Positions 46,093-57,053 of a stretch of 64,000 nucleotides of DNA are shown one piece after another. The notes below the pieces were generated by a model. That model was not told the origin of the DNA. It searched no databases and saw only the letters and a program-made list of their open reading frames with translations. Source of the stretch: Proteus vulgaris (lineage in GTDB: Bacteria; Pseudomonadota; Gammaproteobacteria; Enterobacterales; Enterobacteriaceae). The stretch is taken from contig NZ_CP090064.1 in the NCBI RefSeq assembly GCF_023100685.1, forward strand, positions 3,987,501 to 4,051,500, written 5' to 3'. The position numbers and the translations under genes were made by a program. Positions within the stretch are counted from its first letter, which is position 1; each line of letters opens with the position of its first letter.

Positions 46093-47775
46093 ATGTTAAA
46101 ACGAATTAAAATCTCTCAAGGTTTAATGTGTGTCCTGACTCTGTTTTGTATTATTCAGATCATTTCTGGAGTACAAAGCATTCACGATGCCTACCAGACT
46201 CAAAATAAACTCAAGCAAATCTCATACAGTTTCGACCAACTACGTACAATGGATAATACTTATGCGGAGTTGAATACATTACGTACAGATATTATTGCGC
46301 AAGCATTTAGCTATATATCAAACCCTCAAGCAGAAGATGCAAACATCACCGCATTTATGCAAACCATGCCAGCACGTAAAGCACAAGTTGATGCTTTGAT
46401 GAATGAGTATGTTGAGCTATCTGCTCAAACAGGTTTCGATCAGCAACGTATGGCTCAGATCAAACAGCTTTATCAAAAAAGCCGAGCTGATCTTGATTTA
46501 TTGGCACAATATTTAAGTGAGCGAAATACTAATGCTGTTCGATTGATCTTAAAAAGCCCAGCGAATACTAACTTTACTAACTCACTGTATGAAGCCACAG
46601 ACTTTATTACAGATGAAGTGGTTAATCCCTCAGTGACCGAAGCGGAAAAGAACTACTACAGTATGCTGTGGATAGCGTCTACCTTTATGGGTATTTTCCT
46701 TATTTTCACCACGCTAGTGCTTATTTGGATCCGTAAATACATCATTGCTCGTATTAATCAAATGATCACCTATCAAGAAACAATTGCTAAAGGTGATTTA
46801 GTCAGTCGAGTAGACAGTGACATTTCAGGTAATACTGAAATAGACCAGCTAATGCTGGGATTACAGCAAATGCGCGCACAATTAAAAGAGATGGTAAGCT
46901 CTATCCGAAATAGTAGTGCAGCTATTTATACAGGTGTACAAGAGATTGCTGCAGGCAATAATGACTTATCAAGCCGAACTGAAGAACAAGCTAGCGCACT
47001 AGAAGAAACAGCATCCAGTATGGAGCAAATGACCGCAACCATTCGCAATAACACAGAGAGCGCTCGTGAAGTCACAGAGTTGGTGATGAGTACTGCAGAT
47101 ATTGCCGTTCAAGGTGGCGAACACAGTAATAAGATGGTTATGACAATGACAGATATTGCCGACCGTTCACAAAAGATTGGTGAAATTACGGCTGTTATTG
47201 ATGATATTGCATTCCAAACAAATATCTTAGCCCTTAACGCAGCCGTTGAAGCAGCAAGAGCTGGCGAGCAAGGTCGAGGATTTTCTGTGGTAGCAAGTGA
47301 AGTGCGCAACTTGGCACAACGAAGTGCAGAAGCTGCTAAAGAAATCAAAGAGCTTATTGAATCCACAATTTTACGAGTAAGACAAGGTAATGATCTTGTT
47401 GAACAAGTCAGTTTATCAATGGGTGAAATTGTAACATCCGTTAATCACGTTTCAGGTTCAATGAAAGAAATTCTATCTGCATCAGAAGAACAAACTCGTG
47501 GTATTGCACAAATTAGCCTTGCTGTTAATGAGATGGATAAAGCAACTCAACAAAATGCGGCTATGGTTGAACAATCAACTGCGGCTTCTGCCACATTAAG
47601 TGAACAAGCCAGCATGTTAGATATCATCGTCAATACATTTAAAGTTGAACATGAAAAACCATCCCCAACGAAACTGCCTACATTCTCAGCAAAATCGCCA
47701 GAAAAAGAAGCGATTAAAACACCGACAATAAAGGCAAACCACCATGGCACCGATGATAATTGGGAAAGTTTTTAA
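46093..47775 (+). CDS. Methyl-accepting chemotaxis protein
   Basis: 560 residues from [10 protein letters not shown], chosen because AGGTAGGG lies just upstream and the paralogue at 48314 starts identically. TM1 at about 10-29, a periplasmic four-helix sensor domain (30-190), TM2 (191-213), HAMP (214-267), methylation helices around [14 protein letters not shown], and the signalling tip [22 protein letters not shown] (372-393, written here in part as [10 protein letters not shown]). It ends NWESF, the CheR/CheB tethering pentapeptide type. The arginine cluster used by Tar and Tsr to bind amino acids is not clearly conserved, so the ligand is unknown. Confidence 0.93.
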   Translation: MLKRIKISQGLMCVLTLFCIIQIISGVQSIHDAYQTQNKLKQISYSFDQLRTMDNTYAELNTLRTDIIAQAFSYISNPQAEDANITAFMQTMPARKAQVDALMNEYVELSAQTGFDQQRMAQIKQLYQKSRADLDLLAQYLSERNTNAVRLILKSPANTNFTNSLYEATDFITDEVVNPSVTEAEKNYYSMLWIASTFMGIFLIFTTLVLIWIRKYIIARINQMITYQETIAKGDLVSRVDSDISGNTEIDQLMLGLQQMRAQLKEMVSSIRNSSAAIYTGVQEIAAGNNDLSSRTEEQASALEETASSMEQMTATIRNNTESAREVTELVMSTADIAVQGGEHSNKMVMTMTDIADRSQKIGEITAVIDDIAFQTNILALNAAVEAARAGEQGRGFSVVASEVRNLAQRSAEAAKEIKELIESTILRVRQGNDLVEQVSLSMGEIVTSVNHVSGSMKEILSASEEQTRGIAQISLAVNEMDKATQQNAAMVEQSTAASATLSEQASMLDIIVNTFKVEHEKPSPTKLPTFSAKSPEKEAIKTPTIKANHHGTDDNWESF

Positions 47776-47853
47776 GTTGGCCTCTTATACAAAAGAAAGT
47801 AATCGCTCGGTATAATAAGTAGTCAATTACATATAACAAAACCTCTACCTACC

Positions 47854-47885
47854 ATACTCCCAGTTAATTTCTGGGAGTATTTCAA
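47854..47885 (+). terminator. Terminator of the first chemoreceptor gene
   Basis: ATACTCCCAG (47854-47863) / CTGGGAGTAT (47871-47880), then TTC. The rest of the 538-base gap to 48313 is AT-rich, with no gene seen, and carries the next promoter. Confidence 0.75.
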
Positions 47886-48219
47886 TTCCCCCAACACATA
47901 AACATAAAAAACGATCATTTTTCATACGAAAAAAGAGCGATTTTTAAGAAATAATAAGAGCATTTTCGAAATCAATACGTTTATTTCACTTATCATAAGA
48001 CAAATCGATAAATAAAGAAAAACATTGCTCATTATTGCTCTCTTATTCAGCAAAATCATTATAAAGTCTTATTATTCTACTAATTAACATAAAAAATAAG
48101 TAAGATAATATACTTACAGTATTTTATATATATCATTAGAATATTTTAGCTATTAGCTGATAAACAAAGCTAAAAAAAGAAATATAAGTCGTCTTTACTA
48201 TTAAATAGAGTAGAAACAA

Positions 48220-48246
48220 TAAAGTTTTTAAATATTAAGCCGAATA
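48220..48246 (+). promoter_or_regulatory. Sigma-28 (FliA) promoter of the second chemoreceptor
   Basis: TAAAGTTT at 48220-48227, 11-base spacer and GCCGAATA at 48239-48246. Almost the same as the promoter at 46004. Confidence 0.8.
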
Positions 48247-48313
48247 AGTTTAATTGATAAATAGTTATCGCTCCTTGCTGTGTGTCCTACAAATCAATTA
48301 AATAGGTAAGGCT

Positions 48314-50056
48314 ATGCTGAAACGAATAAAAATATCTAATGGCTTAATGTTTATTTTAATACTGTTTTGCACTATTCAACTTTTCTCTGGTGCAATGAGT
48401 ATCCGTGATGCGAGTTTAACAAATAAGCGGATCTCACAATTAGCAAATGGCTTTGAACAGATAAAAACGATGGATTATGGTTATGCGGAGTTAAATAAAT
48501 TACGTGAAGATATGCTTAATGTTATGTTTGAAGCTCATCTCACTCCTGACATTGCAGAAGATAAAATTACCCACTTTCTTTCCACTTACCCACAACGAAA
48601 ACAAGAAATTACACGTATTATTACCTCGTATTTTACTTCTGCAACCAATGCCAACTTTGATCCTGAAAAAATAGAAAGTATGAAAAAGCTTTTTAATCGT
48701 GTTATTTACGATCTTGATCAGCTTGTCTCATGCTTAGAAATTCGAGATTACTACGGCTTTCAATCTCTTTATGCTCATAATACCAATGAGCGTTTTACTC
48801 AATCCCTCTATGAAGCAACAGATTACCTCAGTGATAACGTGGTGACTCATGCAACACAAGCTGCGCAAGGTAATTACGAACGTACGTTAATTTTAGCGTT
48901 TGTTTTTATGTTTATTTTTATTCTTTTTACGGTTCTTGTTGTACTTTGGATACGTCGAAATATTGTTTTACGTATCAATCAAATCGTGGATTATATGTCA
49001 GAAATTTCACAAGGAAATTTATTAGAAAATAAAGACATCACAGCAAAAGGAAATAATGAAATTGACCAATTAATTACGGGTATTCAGTATATGCGCACTG
49101 AACTCTCATTAATTGTGAATGCTATTCGAGGAACAAGTCATCATATTTACACGGGTGTTCAAGAATTATCGGCAGGAAATACCGATCTTTCTTGCCGTAC
49201 TGAAGAACAAGCTAGCGCATTAGAAGAAACTGCATCTAGTATGGAACAACTCACAGCAACAGTGAGAAACAATACAGAAAGCGCTCGTGAAGTTTCACAT
49301 CTCATCAATCAAACATCAAATATTGCCAGTAAAGGGGGCGATGTCACTAATCGAATGGTGAAAACCATGACGGATATTGCCGACAGCTCACAAAAGATTG
49401 GCGAGATCACCGCCGTTATCAACAGTATTGCCTTTCAAACCAATATTCTCTCCTTAAATGCGGCCGTTGAGGCTGCTAGAGCCGGTGAGCAAGGGCGTGG
49501 TTTTTCTGTGGTGGCAACTGAAGTGAGAGAATTGGCACAGCGTAGTGCTGAAGCAGCGAAGGAAATTAAAGAATTAATTGATGCCTCAATAAGTCGAGTT
49601 CGTCATGGTAATGATCTTGTTGAACAAGTTAGCATTTCTATGGGTGAAATACTGACATCTGTAAAACATGTTGAAGACTCAATGACAGAAATTTTATCGG
49701 CATCTGAAGAACAAACGCGCGGTATAACCCAAGTCTCTCTTGCGGTTACTGAAATGGATAAAGCCACCCAACAAAATGCTGCTATGGTTGAACAATCCTC
49801 CTCTGTTGCCAGTTTACTAACCGAAGAAGCAGGCAATCTTGAACAGATCGTTGAGCAATTTAAAACCGCTGAAAGTGAGCAATACAATAAAAAATCACAA
49901 CATAACATAATCGAAAAATCATTCTCTTCTGAAAAGTCACTGCCCCCCAAAGAAGAAAAAATAAAAAATACCACCAAGGATGACATAAAAGAGAAGAGTT
50001 TCGTGAAAGGAACATCTGTCAAAAATGATGAAGACGATGATTGGACAAGCTTTTAA
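48314..50056 (+). CDS. Methyl-accepting chemotaxis protein (paralogue)
   Basis: 580 residues with the same layout as the receptor at 46093: TM1 about 10-29, sensor domain to about 188, TM2 about 191-212, HAMP and a highly similar signalling domain. The sensor halves have diverged much more than the cytoplasmic halves, implying duplication then ligand switching. After the signalling domain comes a longer Lys/Glu-rich linker and the end DDDWTSF, a variant of the tether pentapeptide. AGGTAAGG precedes the start. Ligand unknown. Confidence 0.93.
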   Translation: MLKRIKISNGLMFILILFCTIQLFSGAMSIRDASLTNKRISQLANGFEQIKTMDYGYAELNKLREDMLNVMFEAHLTPDIAEDKITHFLSTYPQRKQEITRIITSYFTSATNANFDPEKIESMKKLFNRVIYDLDQLVSCLEIRDYYGFQSLYAHNTNERFTQSLYEATDYLSDNVVTHATQAAQGNYERTLILAFVFMFIFILFTVLVVLWIRRNIVLRINQIVDYMSEISQGNLLENKDITAKGNNEIDQLITGIQYMRTELSLIVNAIRGTSHHIYTGVQELSAGNTDLSCRTEEQASALEETASSMEQLTATVRNNTESAREVSHLINQTSNIASKGGDVTNRMVKTMTDIADSSQKIGEITAVINSIAFQTNILSLNAAVEAARAGEQGRGFSVVATEVRELAQRSAEAAKEIKELIDASISRVRHGNDLVEQVSISMGEILTSVKHVEDSMTEILSASEEQTRGITQVSLAVTEMDKATQQNAAMVEQSSSVASLLTEEAGNLEQIVEQFKTAESEQYNKKSQHNIIEKSFSSEKSLPPKEEKIKNTTKDDIKEKSFVKGTSVKNDEDDDWTSF

Positions 50057-50097
50057 ATCATCGTTTTATCATGATTAAAATAGAATTTAGATAAACG

Positions 50098-50134
50098 CAA
50101 AGACACCTATTTTTAGTAGGTGTCTTTTTCTTTT
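50098..50134. terminator. Bidirectional terminator between chemoreceptor genes
   Basis: AGACACCTA (50101-50109) / TAGGTGTCT (50117-50125) followed by TTTTCTTTT, and preceded by an A-rich tract. Serves the convergent receptor genes. Confidence 0.85.
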
Positions 50135-50153
50135 ATTTTCTAATAATTACAAC

Positions 50154-51698
50154 TTAATGAAATACATTAATTGCACTGACTAAATAATTAGTTTGTACTT
50201 TCATTTCACCTGAAATCATTGAAGCCTTAGAAACATAATTAGCATTTTCATGCGTAATTGATTCCAGTTTTTCAACTGCACGACCTAGCTCCTTTAATCC
50301 CGCACTTTGTTCTGATGAGGCAAGGCTAATTTCACCAATTAAATCGGTCACATTTTTGACATGTACGACAATATCCTCCATCGTACTGACCGTCTCATTG
50401 ACTTGTTTTGAACCGACTTTGATATTACTACTTGAAGCACTAATCAATTTTTTGATCTCTTTTGCCGCTTCCGCACTGCGTTGTGCCAATTCTCTCACTT
50501 CAGTCGCCACCACAGAAAAACCACGCCCTTGCTCACCAGCTCTAGCAGCTTCTACTGATGCATTCAATGCAAGGATATTGGTTTGAAAAGCAATACTATC
50601 AATTACACCAATGATATTGCTGATCCGCTCTGAACTTTTCGCAATATCATTCATAGTATTGGCAATATTATCCATTGCATTGCCTCCCTTTATCGCTGCA
50701 TCACAGGTGATATTAGAAAGGTTATTTGCCTGCCCCGCAGTTTCACTATTACTACTTACCGCCGTAGTCAGCTCATTCATCGTAGATGCTGTTGCTTCAA
50801 CATTACTGGCTGTCTGTTCCGTTCTTACATATAAATCACGATTACCCGCAGCTAGTTGATCACAAGAAATATCGACTTGATGAATTTGATGACTTACATC
50901 ATTCACTAACCAACGGAACATTCGGCCTAACTGATTAACTGAACGCTGAGTCATCCCAATTTCATCAATACGATTAAGGTAAGCAACGTTATGTTCATCT
51001 CCTGTTGCAACTCGATTAGCATGTTTATTTAATTGAATGATGGGCTTAACAATTTGAAAATACAAAATTCGTTCATTTGCCATGAGTAATAATAGTAAAA
51101 CGACAACATGCATCAAAAGAGCATAGCCGGATAAGCCAGAAAACCATGCACTTAACAACATAAACGGTAGAGGGAATAGAATAAAAAGGCGAAGGCGTTT
51201 TTTTAATGAAATAGTTTGATTCCATGAGCGCCAACGTTGCCATCCTTTATAAACAAAAGCACCTTTTAAAAAGGTGTGAGAAGGATATTTACCTTGATTA
51301 AATGCATCATAAAGTGTTGAGGCTTGTGCTATTTCCTCTTTTTGTGCACAGGTTCTGACCGACATAAAACTTTGAATTTTGCCTTGACGAATAATAGGCG
51401 TGATATTGGCCCTTACCCAATAGTGATCGCCATTTTTACGTCTATTTTTAACAATCCCTGTCCAAACTTCGCCTTGTTTTAAGGTTTTCCACATATCCTT
51501 AAAAACGTCTGAAGGGATATCGGGATGCCTGACAATGTTATGGGGTTTTCCCACTAGTTCCTCTACTGAAAACCCACTGGCCTCGACGAAGTCCTCGTTG
51601 GCATAAATAATATTGCCATCAAGATCTGTCGTCGACATCAGTGTTGCGTTTTCAGATACCGGGTATTCTCGCTGTGTCACCGGTTGATTGTTACGCAT
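50154..51698 (-). CDS. aer: Aer-like PAS-domain chemoreceptor
   Basis: 514 residues (E. coli Aer 506). Cytoplasmic PAS domain at about 15-120 ([30 protein letters not shown]), the FAD-binding redox sensor in Aer. A hydrophobic anchor lies at about 168-205 and is followed by HAMP and a signalling domain with [20 protein letters not shown]. No periplasmic domain and no NWETF-type tether, both as in Aer. Expected role: aerotaxis and energy taxis. Several Aer paralogues are possible in one genome, so the symbol is tentative. Confidence 0.88.
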   Translation of the reverse strand: MRNNQPVTQREYPVSENATLMSTTDLDGNIIYANEDFVEASGFSVEELVGKPHNIVRHPDIPSDVFKDMWKTLKQGEVWTGIVKNRRKNGDHYWVRANITPIIRQGKIQSFMSVRTCAQKEEIAQASTLYDAFNQGKYPSHTFLKGAFVYKGWQRWRSWNQTISLKKRLRLFILFPLPFMLLSAWFSGLSGYALLMHVVVLLLLLMANERILYFQIVKPIIQLNKHANRVATGDEHNVAYLNRIDEIGMTQRSVNQLGRMFRWLVNDVSHQIHQVDISCDQLAAGNRDLYVRTEQTASNVEATASTMNELTTAVSSNSETAGQANNLSNITCDAAIKGGNAMDNIANTMNDIAKSSERISNIIGVIDSIAFQTNILALNASVEAARAGEQGRGFSVVATEVRELAQRSAEAAKEIKKLISASSSNIKVGSKQVNETVSTMEDIVVHVKNVTDLIGEISLASSEQSAGLKELGRAVEKLESITHENANYVSKASMISGEMKVQTNYLVSAINVFH

Positions 51699-51763
51699 TA
51701 GTTACTCTCCTCGATATTGAAATTAAAACATCTCAACAAAAAAACACTGCCTAAATAACTATC

Positions 51764-51790
51764 GTTTCGGCCGTTGGGAGAATAACTTTA
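51764..51790 (-). promoter_or_regulatory. Sigma-28 (FliA) promoter of the Aer-like gene
   Basis: Minus strand: TAAAGTTA (51783-51790), 11-base spacer, GCCGAAAC (51764-51771). The spacing matches the two other receptor promoters exactly. Confidence 0.75.
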
Positions 51791-51847
51791 GTAATAAGTG
51801 TAAATACCTACCTTTAAATATTAATTTTTTGAATCAGTTCAAAATTT

Positions 51848-52708
51848 TTAATTATCTAGACTGTTAATTAATGCCTGAGAACTTAACACTAATGTCTTCG
51901 CACATTCATCACGTTTCTTTAATAACGCCATGAAAATAAGATCTGTTATTGTATTTTGTGCAGTACGAGATGAGATTGAAGCACTCCTCCACTCCCCCTC
52001 ATCCGCAATTGTTTCTAATATATAATCAGAGATCTTTCCTAATGGAGAGTGTTTTTCTCCTGTAATAGCAATAATTTTTGCCCCCTGTTTTTTAGCAACA
52101 GAGGCTGCCACTAACATGTCTTTTCTTTTTCCACTATAAGAAATAACTATTTGTAAGTCTTTTGGACTTAACATTTGGGCAACAGATATTTGGACATGAT
52201 GATCCGTTTCAATAAGTGTAGTGATACCGATTTTTTGTAATTTATAACTTAAATCTCTAGCCACCAACCCAGAACCGCCAATACCTATAATTTGAACGCG
52301 TTGAGCTTCATCAATAAGCTGGATCACCTTTTCAAAATGAAAATAATTAATTTGGCGAGTTGTATCACTAATAGAATTATTTTTTTCTTGCGCCAGTTTT
52401 TGTGCAATAACAACTAAACTATCATCAGAACCTATTTGATTATGTAATATACTAGCGTTTTGCCCTGTACCTGCATTTTTTCGGCCTAGCTCTTCACTTA
52501 TTGCAAGTTTCAAAGATGGAAAACCTTTGAATCCTATTTTTTGACTAAACTTAACAATCGCAGACTGACTGACGCCCGTAATTACAGCTAATTGCTGTGA
52601 TGAAAGTGTCACCGTTTTTTCAGGGTTATCTAAAATATAATCTGCTATTTTACGCTGATTTGTAGCCATACCTGGCTTGATCCAAGCAATTTTTGTTAAT
52701 GTTGGCAT
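51848..52708 (-). CDS. MurR/RpiR family transcriptional regulator
   Basis: 286 residues from MPTLTKIAWIKPG. The N-terminal HTH_6 domain (about 15-75) contains LSSQQLAVITGVSQSAIVKF. The C-terminal SIS domain (about 120-260) contains IIGIGGSGLVARDLSYKL and VISYSGKRKDML, and binds a sugar phosphate. Similar in layout to E. coli YfhH. No sugar-utilisation operon is adjacent, so the target is not evident. A GTG at 52723 could add five residues, but it lacks a ribosome site. Confidence 0.9.
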   Translation of the reverse strand: MPTLTKIAWIKPGMATNQRKIADYILDNPEKTVTLSSQQLAVITGVSQSAIVKFSQKIGFKGFPSLKLAISEELGRKNAGTGQNASILHNQIGSDDSLVVIAQKLAQEKNNSISDTTRQINYFHFEKVIQLIDEAQRVQIIGIGGSGLVARDLSYKLQKIGITTLIETDHHVQISVAQMLSPKDLQIVISYSGKRKDMLVAASVAKKQGAKIIAITGEKHSPLGKISDYILETIADEGEWRSASISSRTAQNTITDLIFMALLKKRDECAKTLVLSSQALINSLDN

Positions 52709-53408
52709 AATGACAATATCCACTTCGAGTACTATATCGTTATATTTGGGATCATTCTTGATAAAGAGTTTGATACCTAAAATTATTTAGGTTTTCAGAT
52801 TAAAATCAATAAAAAAAGAACATAAACAATAAATTATAAAAAATAATGTTATTATTAAAATACTTACTCTTATAATAGTTTTATAATTATCTTTTCTATC
52901 TGCATTTGTTCATTAACCACGATATTCTATAATAATTAATTTATTTTTTTCCAATCTTTAATAATAATTTATTCTTTTTGGTCAATAAGAGAATATAAAT
53001 TCAATCTATATATATTCAATAATATTGCGTTTTTAAACGCTTTAATTAAGTTATAACAATTAAAGAACACACTAAAAACATATGTACAATAAAATTCTCT
53101 TTAATTACAAACAGTAAACAGGAATAAATAATTCCTAGCCGCGAGAATTATTTTTCATTTTAAAGTATAAATTCAGATAAATGAAAACGTTAAATAATCA
53201 CGTTTATATGAAATGAGGAATTCTTATTCTCACCTTATATAAAAGAGCACTTTAACATAAATACCTATGATAACAGGCGATCATAGATCTCTCTTTCACT
53301 AGATTAATACTCTTTTTTGGATGAAAATTTAGAACAATCATATCAACCAAACTTAAAAAAGCATTATTTAAATCAAAATAATTAAGTTACTTATTGATTT
53401 ATAGTTAT
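52709..53408. other. AT-rich 700-base gap without a recognisable gene
   Basis: Both strands are broken by frequent stops and I see no protein or RNA family. An AT-rich hairpin with a T tract (AATAATTC 53127-53134 / GAATTATT 53145-53152, then TTT) could be a weak terminator. The composition suggests H-NS binding. It must contain the promoter of the RpiR gene. Confidence 0.5.
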
Positions 53409-54014
53409 TTATTCAATCCAAATCAAAGGAACACAGAGCGCTGTTAATAATCCCATTGAAATATTAAAAATAAACCAGGATCTTCTGCTTTGTAAAAATA
53501 AGCTGATTAAGGTTCCCCCTAAAATCCAAACAATCCCTGCGACAAAATTCACTATCACCATCACAATGCTCATCGCAATAATTGAACTAAAATAGGCATC
53601 ACCAGATAAACTAAAACTTCCAACTGCCCCTAATCCCATCATCCACGCTTTAGGATTGAGAAATTGTAATAATCCACCTTGAAACCAACTTACTGCTTGT
53701 GGCGTTTTTGCTGGGATATCTAAACGCTGATAAGATGATGTCGCTGTTTTCCAAGCAAGCCAAAGTAAGTATGCACTTCCGATTATCTTTAATCCTATAT
53801 GCAATGCAGGATAAATAATCAGTAATGCAGCCACACCAAATGCCGAGCTAAGTAAAACACATTGCATTCCCAGCATAATACCCGCCATAAGCTTTAATGA
53901 GCCTTTAAAACCGACATTAGCACCTGATGAAGTAAGTAATAAGTTGTTGGGTCCTGGTGTGATAGCGGCAATAAACAGGAAAATAGTTAAAGAAAAAATA
54001 AGGCTAATTGTCAT
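53409..54014 (-). CDS. LysE/RhtB family amino-acid exporter
   Basis: 201 residues with about six membrane spans. The family motif ITPGPNNLLL lies at about 18-27, with FLNPKAWMMGLGAVG further on, typical of RhtB/LysE exporters. Likely exports an amino acid or derivative; the substrate is unknown. Divergent from yheT, with 99 bases between them. It marks the right end of the insertion between yheS and yheT. Confidence 0.9.
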   Translation of the reverse strand: MTISLIFSLTIFLFIAAITPGPNNLLLTSSGANVGFKGSLKLMAGIMLGMQCVLLSSAFGVAALLIIYPALHIGLKIIGSAYLLWLAWKTATSSYQRLDIPAKTPQAVSWFQGGLLQFLNPKAWMMGLGAVGSFSLSGDAYFSSIIAMSIVMVIVNFVAGIVWILGGTLISLFLQSRRSWFIFNISMGLLTALCVPLIWIE

Positions 54015-54113
54015 GGCGAGTGCTCAAAGATGTGACAGATGTTTTATTTTCACCGAAAATAGCAGTATGTTATTTAGCAAACAAGTGTTAATTCATTTTG
54101 ATAGACGGAAAAT

Positions 54114-55094
54114 ATGTCTCAATACTTTAATCCAATGCGTTGGGCTAAAAATCCACATTTACAAACGCTTTTACCAAGAATAGTGCGTAGAACACCACTA
54201 TTAACGCCTTACTGGCAACGACTAAACCTTCCTGATAATGATTTTGTCGATTTGGCATGGAGTGAAGATCCCAAAATGGCGCTCGATAAGCCAAGATTAG
54301 TGATCTTTCATGGTTTAGAAGGAAGCTTTAGCAGTCCTTATGTTCATGGCATGTTATCAGCAGCAAAAGAGAGAGGCTGGTTAAGTGTTGTAATGCATTT
54401 TAGAGGATGCAGTGGTGAGCCCAATAGACAAAAACGCATCTATCACTCAGGTGAAACCGAAGATGCTCGCTACTTTTTAAATTGGCTAAAAAAGGAATTT
54501 GGTGAACAGCCAACAGCTGCCGTCGGCTACTCTCTTGGAGGTAACATGCTCGCTTATTACCTTGCTGAAAGTGGTGAAAATGCCGTTGTAGATGCCGCTG
54601 TTATTGTATCAGCACCATTAATGTTAGAGCCTTGTTCAGCTAAAATTGAGCATGGCTTTTCCCGTTTTTATCAATGGTATCTATTAAAAGGACTAAAAAA
54701 TAACGCGACACGCAAGTTGATCCGCTATCCTGAATCATTGCCAATTAGTTTGTTGACGATAAAGTCCATCAAAAAGCTACGCCAATTTGACGATCTAATT
54801 ACCTCTAAAATTCATGGATTCAAAGATGCCCTAGATTACTATCGTCAATGTAGTGCTTTGCCTTTATTAAATAAAATAAAGAAAACGACACTGATCATTC
54901 ACGCTAAAGATGATCCTTTTATGTCTGCGGATGTTATTCCTGATATCACAACACTACCCAATAATATTGAGTATCAACTTACTGAATTTGGCGGGCATGT
55001 AGGTTTTGTCAGTGGCAAGCTTTCTAAACCCGTGATGTGGCTTGAAAATCGGATACCTGACTGGTTATCCGCTTATTTGGAGAAAACCAAATGA
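54114..55094 (+). CDS. yheT: YheT family alpha/beta hydrolase
   Basis: 326 residues (E. coli 340). Starts with [17 protein letters not shown], typical of the UPF0017 hydrolases. The nucleophile elbow is GYSLGG, the acid Asp lies in AKDDPF and the catalytic His in GGHVGF. Probably a carboxylesterase; substrate unknown. Overlaps yheU by 4 bases (ATGA), continuing the yheT-yheU-prkB order of E. coli. Confidence 0.93.
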   Translation: MSQYFNPMRWAKNPHLQTLLPRIVRRTPLLTPYWQRLNLPDNDFVDLAWSEDPKMALDKPRLVIFHGLEGSFSSPYVHGMLSAAKERGWLSVVMHFRGCSGEPNRQKRIYHSGETEDARYFLNWLKKEFGEQPTAAVGYSLGGNMLAYYLAESGENAVVDAAVIVSAPLMLEPCSAKIEHGFSRFYQWYLLKGLKNNATRKLIRYPESLPISLLTIKSIKKLRQFDDLITSKIHGFKDALDYYRQCSALPLLNKIKKTTLIIHAKDDPFMSADVIPDITTLPNNIEYQLTEFGGHVGFVSGKLSKPVMWLENRIPDWLSAYLEKTK

Positions 55095-55312
55095 TAATAC
55101 CTTGGAACGAACTTTCCTCAGAGACTCTAGACAATCTTATTGAAAGTTTCGTTTTACGAGAAGGCACCGATTATGGTATCCAAGAGAAAACGCTTGAACA
55201 AAAAGTCGCCGACGTAAAAAAACAACTTAAATCCGGTGAAGCCGTATTAGTTTGGTCAGAACTTCATGAAAGCGTCAATATTATGCCTGCATCGCAATTT
55301 CGCTCTGATTAA
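55091..55312 (+). CDS. yheU: YheU family protein
   Basis: 73 residues, nearly the E. coli length. [26 protein letters not shown] and [17 protein letters not shown] are almost identical to E. coli YheU. No established function. The start lies inside the yheT stop region, so it is translationally coupled. Confidence 0.95.
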   Translation: MIIPWNELSSETLDNLIESFVLREGTDYGIQEKTLEQKVADVKKQLKSGEAVLVWSELHESVNIMPASQFRSD

Positions 55313-55374
55313 TCACTCCAGAGCGAAATATCGCCACCAATAAGGGCTAACCTTATTTTGCAAAAGGATAACCT

Positions 55375-56244
55375 ATGTCAGTCAAACATCCTATCATCGC
55401 GGTTACTGGCTCAAGTGGAGCAGGAACGACTACCACGAGCCAAGCTTTTCGTAAGATATTCCAGCAACTTAATGCACATTCTGCTTTAATTGATGGGGAT
55501 AGTTTTCATCGTTATACTCGCCCTGAAATGGACATGGCGATAAGAAAAGCCAAAGAACAAGGGCGACATATTAGCTATTTTGGCCCTGAAGCAAATGATT
55601 TTAGCCTACTGAGTTCCACATTCAGCCATTATAGTGAAACAGGACAAGGCCAATCACGTAAATATTTGCACTCTTATGATGAAGCAACGCCCTACAACCA
55701 ATTACCAGGGACTTTTACACCATGGGAATCATTACCCAATAATACCGATGTACTCTTTTATGAAGGATTACACGGAGGTGTTGTCACTGATGAACACGAT
55801 GTCGCACAGCATGTTGATTTACTAGTGGGTGTAGTTCCTATCGTTAACCTTGAGTGGATACAAAAACTTATCCGAGACACAACCGAACGGGGCCACTCAC
55901 AAGAAGCCGTAAGAGATTCAGTGGTGCGTTCTATGGATGATTATATTAACTATATCATTCCGCAATTTTCGCGTACTCACATCAACTTTCAACGAGTCCC
56001 TACTGTCGATACATCAAACCCATTCTCAGCTAAAGCTATCCCAACTCTTGATGAAAGTTTTATTGTTATTCGCTTTAGAGGCTTAACGGATATTGATTTT
56101 CCTTATTTACTGGCAATGTTGCATGGCTCATTTATGTCAACAATAAATACAATTGTGGTGCCTGGTGGAAAATTAGGATTAGCGATGGAGTTAATTATGG
56201 CGCCATTAGTCAAAAAATTATTAAATGGCGAAAAGATCAGTTAA
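55375..56244 (+). CDS. prkB: Phosphoribulokinase-like protein PrkB
   Basis: 289 residues, the E. coli length. The P-loop is VTGSSGAGTTTTS (about residues 10-22); SALIDGDSFHRYTR and YEGLHGG are phosphoribulokinase-type motifs. The organism lacks a Calvin cycle in this context, so the true substrate is unknown. Third gene of yheT-yheU-prkB. Confidence 0.93.
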   Translation: MSVKHPIIAVTGSSGAGTTTTSQAFRKIFQQLNAHSALIDGDSFHRYTRPEMDMAIRKAKEQGRHISYFGPEANDFSLLSSTFSHYSETGQGQSRKYLHSYDEATPYNQLPGTFTPWESLPNNTDVLFYEGLHGGVVTDEHDVAQHVDLLVGVVPIVNLEWIQKLIRDTTERGHSQEAVRDSVVRSMDDYINYIIPQFSRTHINFQRVPTVDTSNPFSAKAIPTLDESFIVIRFRGLTDIDFPYLLAMLHGSFMSTINTIVVPGGKLGLAMELIMAPLVKKLLNGEKIS

Positions 56245-56268
56245 CAAAAATAAAATCTATTTTTATAA

Positions 56269-56304
56269 AAATAATATCCCCTTTATTAAGGGATATTATT
56301 TCTA
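56269..56304. terminator. Bidirectional terminator, prkB / yhfA
   Basis: AAATAATATCCC (56269-56280) / GGGATATTATTT (56290-56301), followed by CTAA and preceded by an A tract. Serves both convergent genes. Confidence 0.85.
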
Positions 56305-56332
56305 AATTAAACTTTATTTTAAAATATCAAAT

Positions 56333-56740
56333 TTATTCAGCGTCTTTTATTTCGAATGAATGTGTAATATTAGCTGCTTTTCCTAACATTAAAGAGACGG
56401 AACAATATTTTTCTGCAGATAATTGAACTGCTCGTTCAACAATTTTATCTGTGAGTTCTTTACCTGAAACAATAAAATGTAAATTGATATCAGTAAATAA
56501 ACGTGGAGCTTCTTCACGACGCTCTGATGTTAATTTCACTTCACAATCAGTGACTTGATGTCGCCCTTTGCGTAAAATACTAACGACATCAATCGCACTG
56601 CATCCACCCGCAGCAATTAAGACCATTTCCATTGGGCTTGGTGCTTTATCGCCAGAGTTCCCATCCATCATTATTTGATGACCTGATGAAGACTCACCAA
56701 CAAAAGATAAATCTTCAACCCACTTAACTCGTGCTTCCAT
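56333..56740 (-). CDS. yhfA: OsmC family protein YhfA
   Basis: 135 residues (E. coli 134). The OsmC/Ohr fold has redox cysteines in GGCSAID and KYCSVSLML. Members reduce organic peroxides, but YhfA itself has no settled role. Divergent from crp with a 313-base gap, as in E. coli. Confidence 0.93.
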   Translation of the reverse strand: MEARVKWVEDLSFVGESSSGHQIMMDGNSGDKAPSPMEMVLIAAGGCSAIDVVSILRKGRHQVTDCEVKLTSERREEAPRLFTDINLHFIVSGKELTDKIVERAVQLSAEKYCSVSLMLGKAANITHSFEIKDAE

Positions 56741-57053
56741 TTATTTTCCCCCTAAACATGACAGAAACTAAAAGAGTACATTCTCATAATTCAACTAGCA
56801 ATTAGCAAATAGGTTTATTATGCTGACTGCGTAAAACGAGACTTAATGCACTAATTGTGTTAAAAACAATATCTGCTTGATGATAGTGGTTAAGATCAAT
56901 GCATTATTTTCTCATTTATTATAATCTACTCCATATTAACTTACCGTGTTCTCAGGAAGTTAATAGGTCAAGATAGGATTTTTAAGCACGCTGTCTCAAA
57001 AGGGAGTCTATCCGTTTTGAATGGCTGCATTTAACGTACAGAGGATAACGCGA
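56741..57053 (+). promoter_or_regulatory. crp upstream region
   Basis: A 313-base gap between the divergent yhfA and crp genes. TTATAAT near 56916-56922 is a candidate -10. The crp leader ends AGAGGATAACGCG, as in E. coli. E. coli crp is autoregulated, but I could not find a consensus CRP site by eye. An ATG at 57021 in frame with crp is ignored because the E. coli start aligns at 57054. Confidence 0.4.

Noticed and set aside
46093..50056. Assembly duplication of one chemoreceptor gene
   Set aside because: Sensor halves, linkers and C-termini clearly differ, so these are true paralogues.
57021..57053. Upstream in-frame start for crp
   Set aside because: E. coli CRP begins at the MVLGKPQ position; the upstream 11 codons are the leader.
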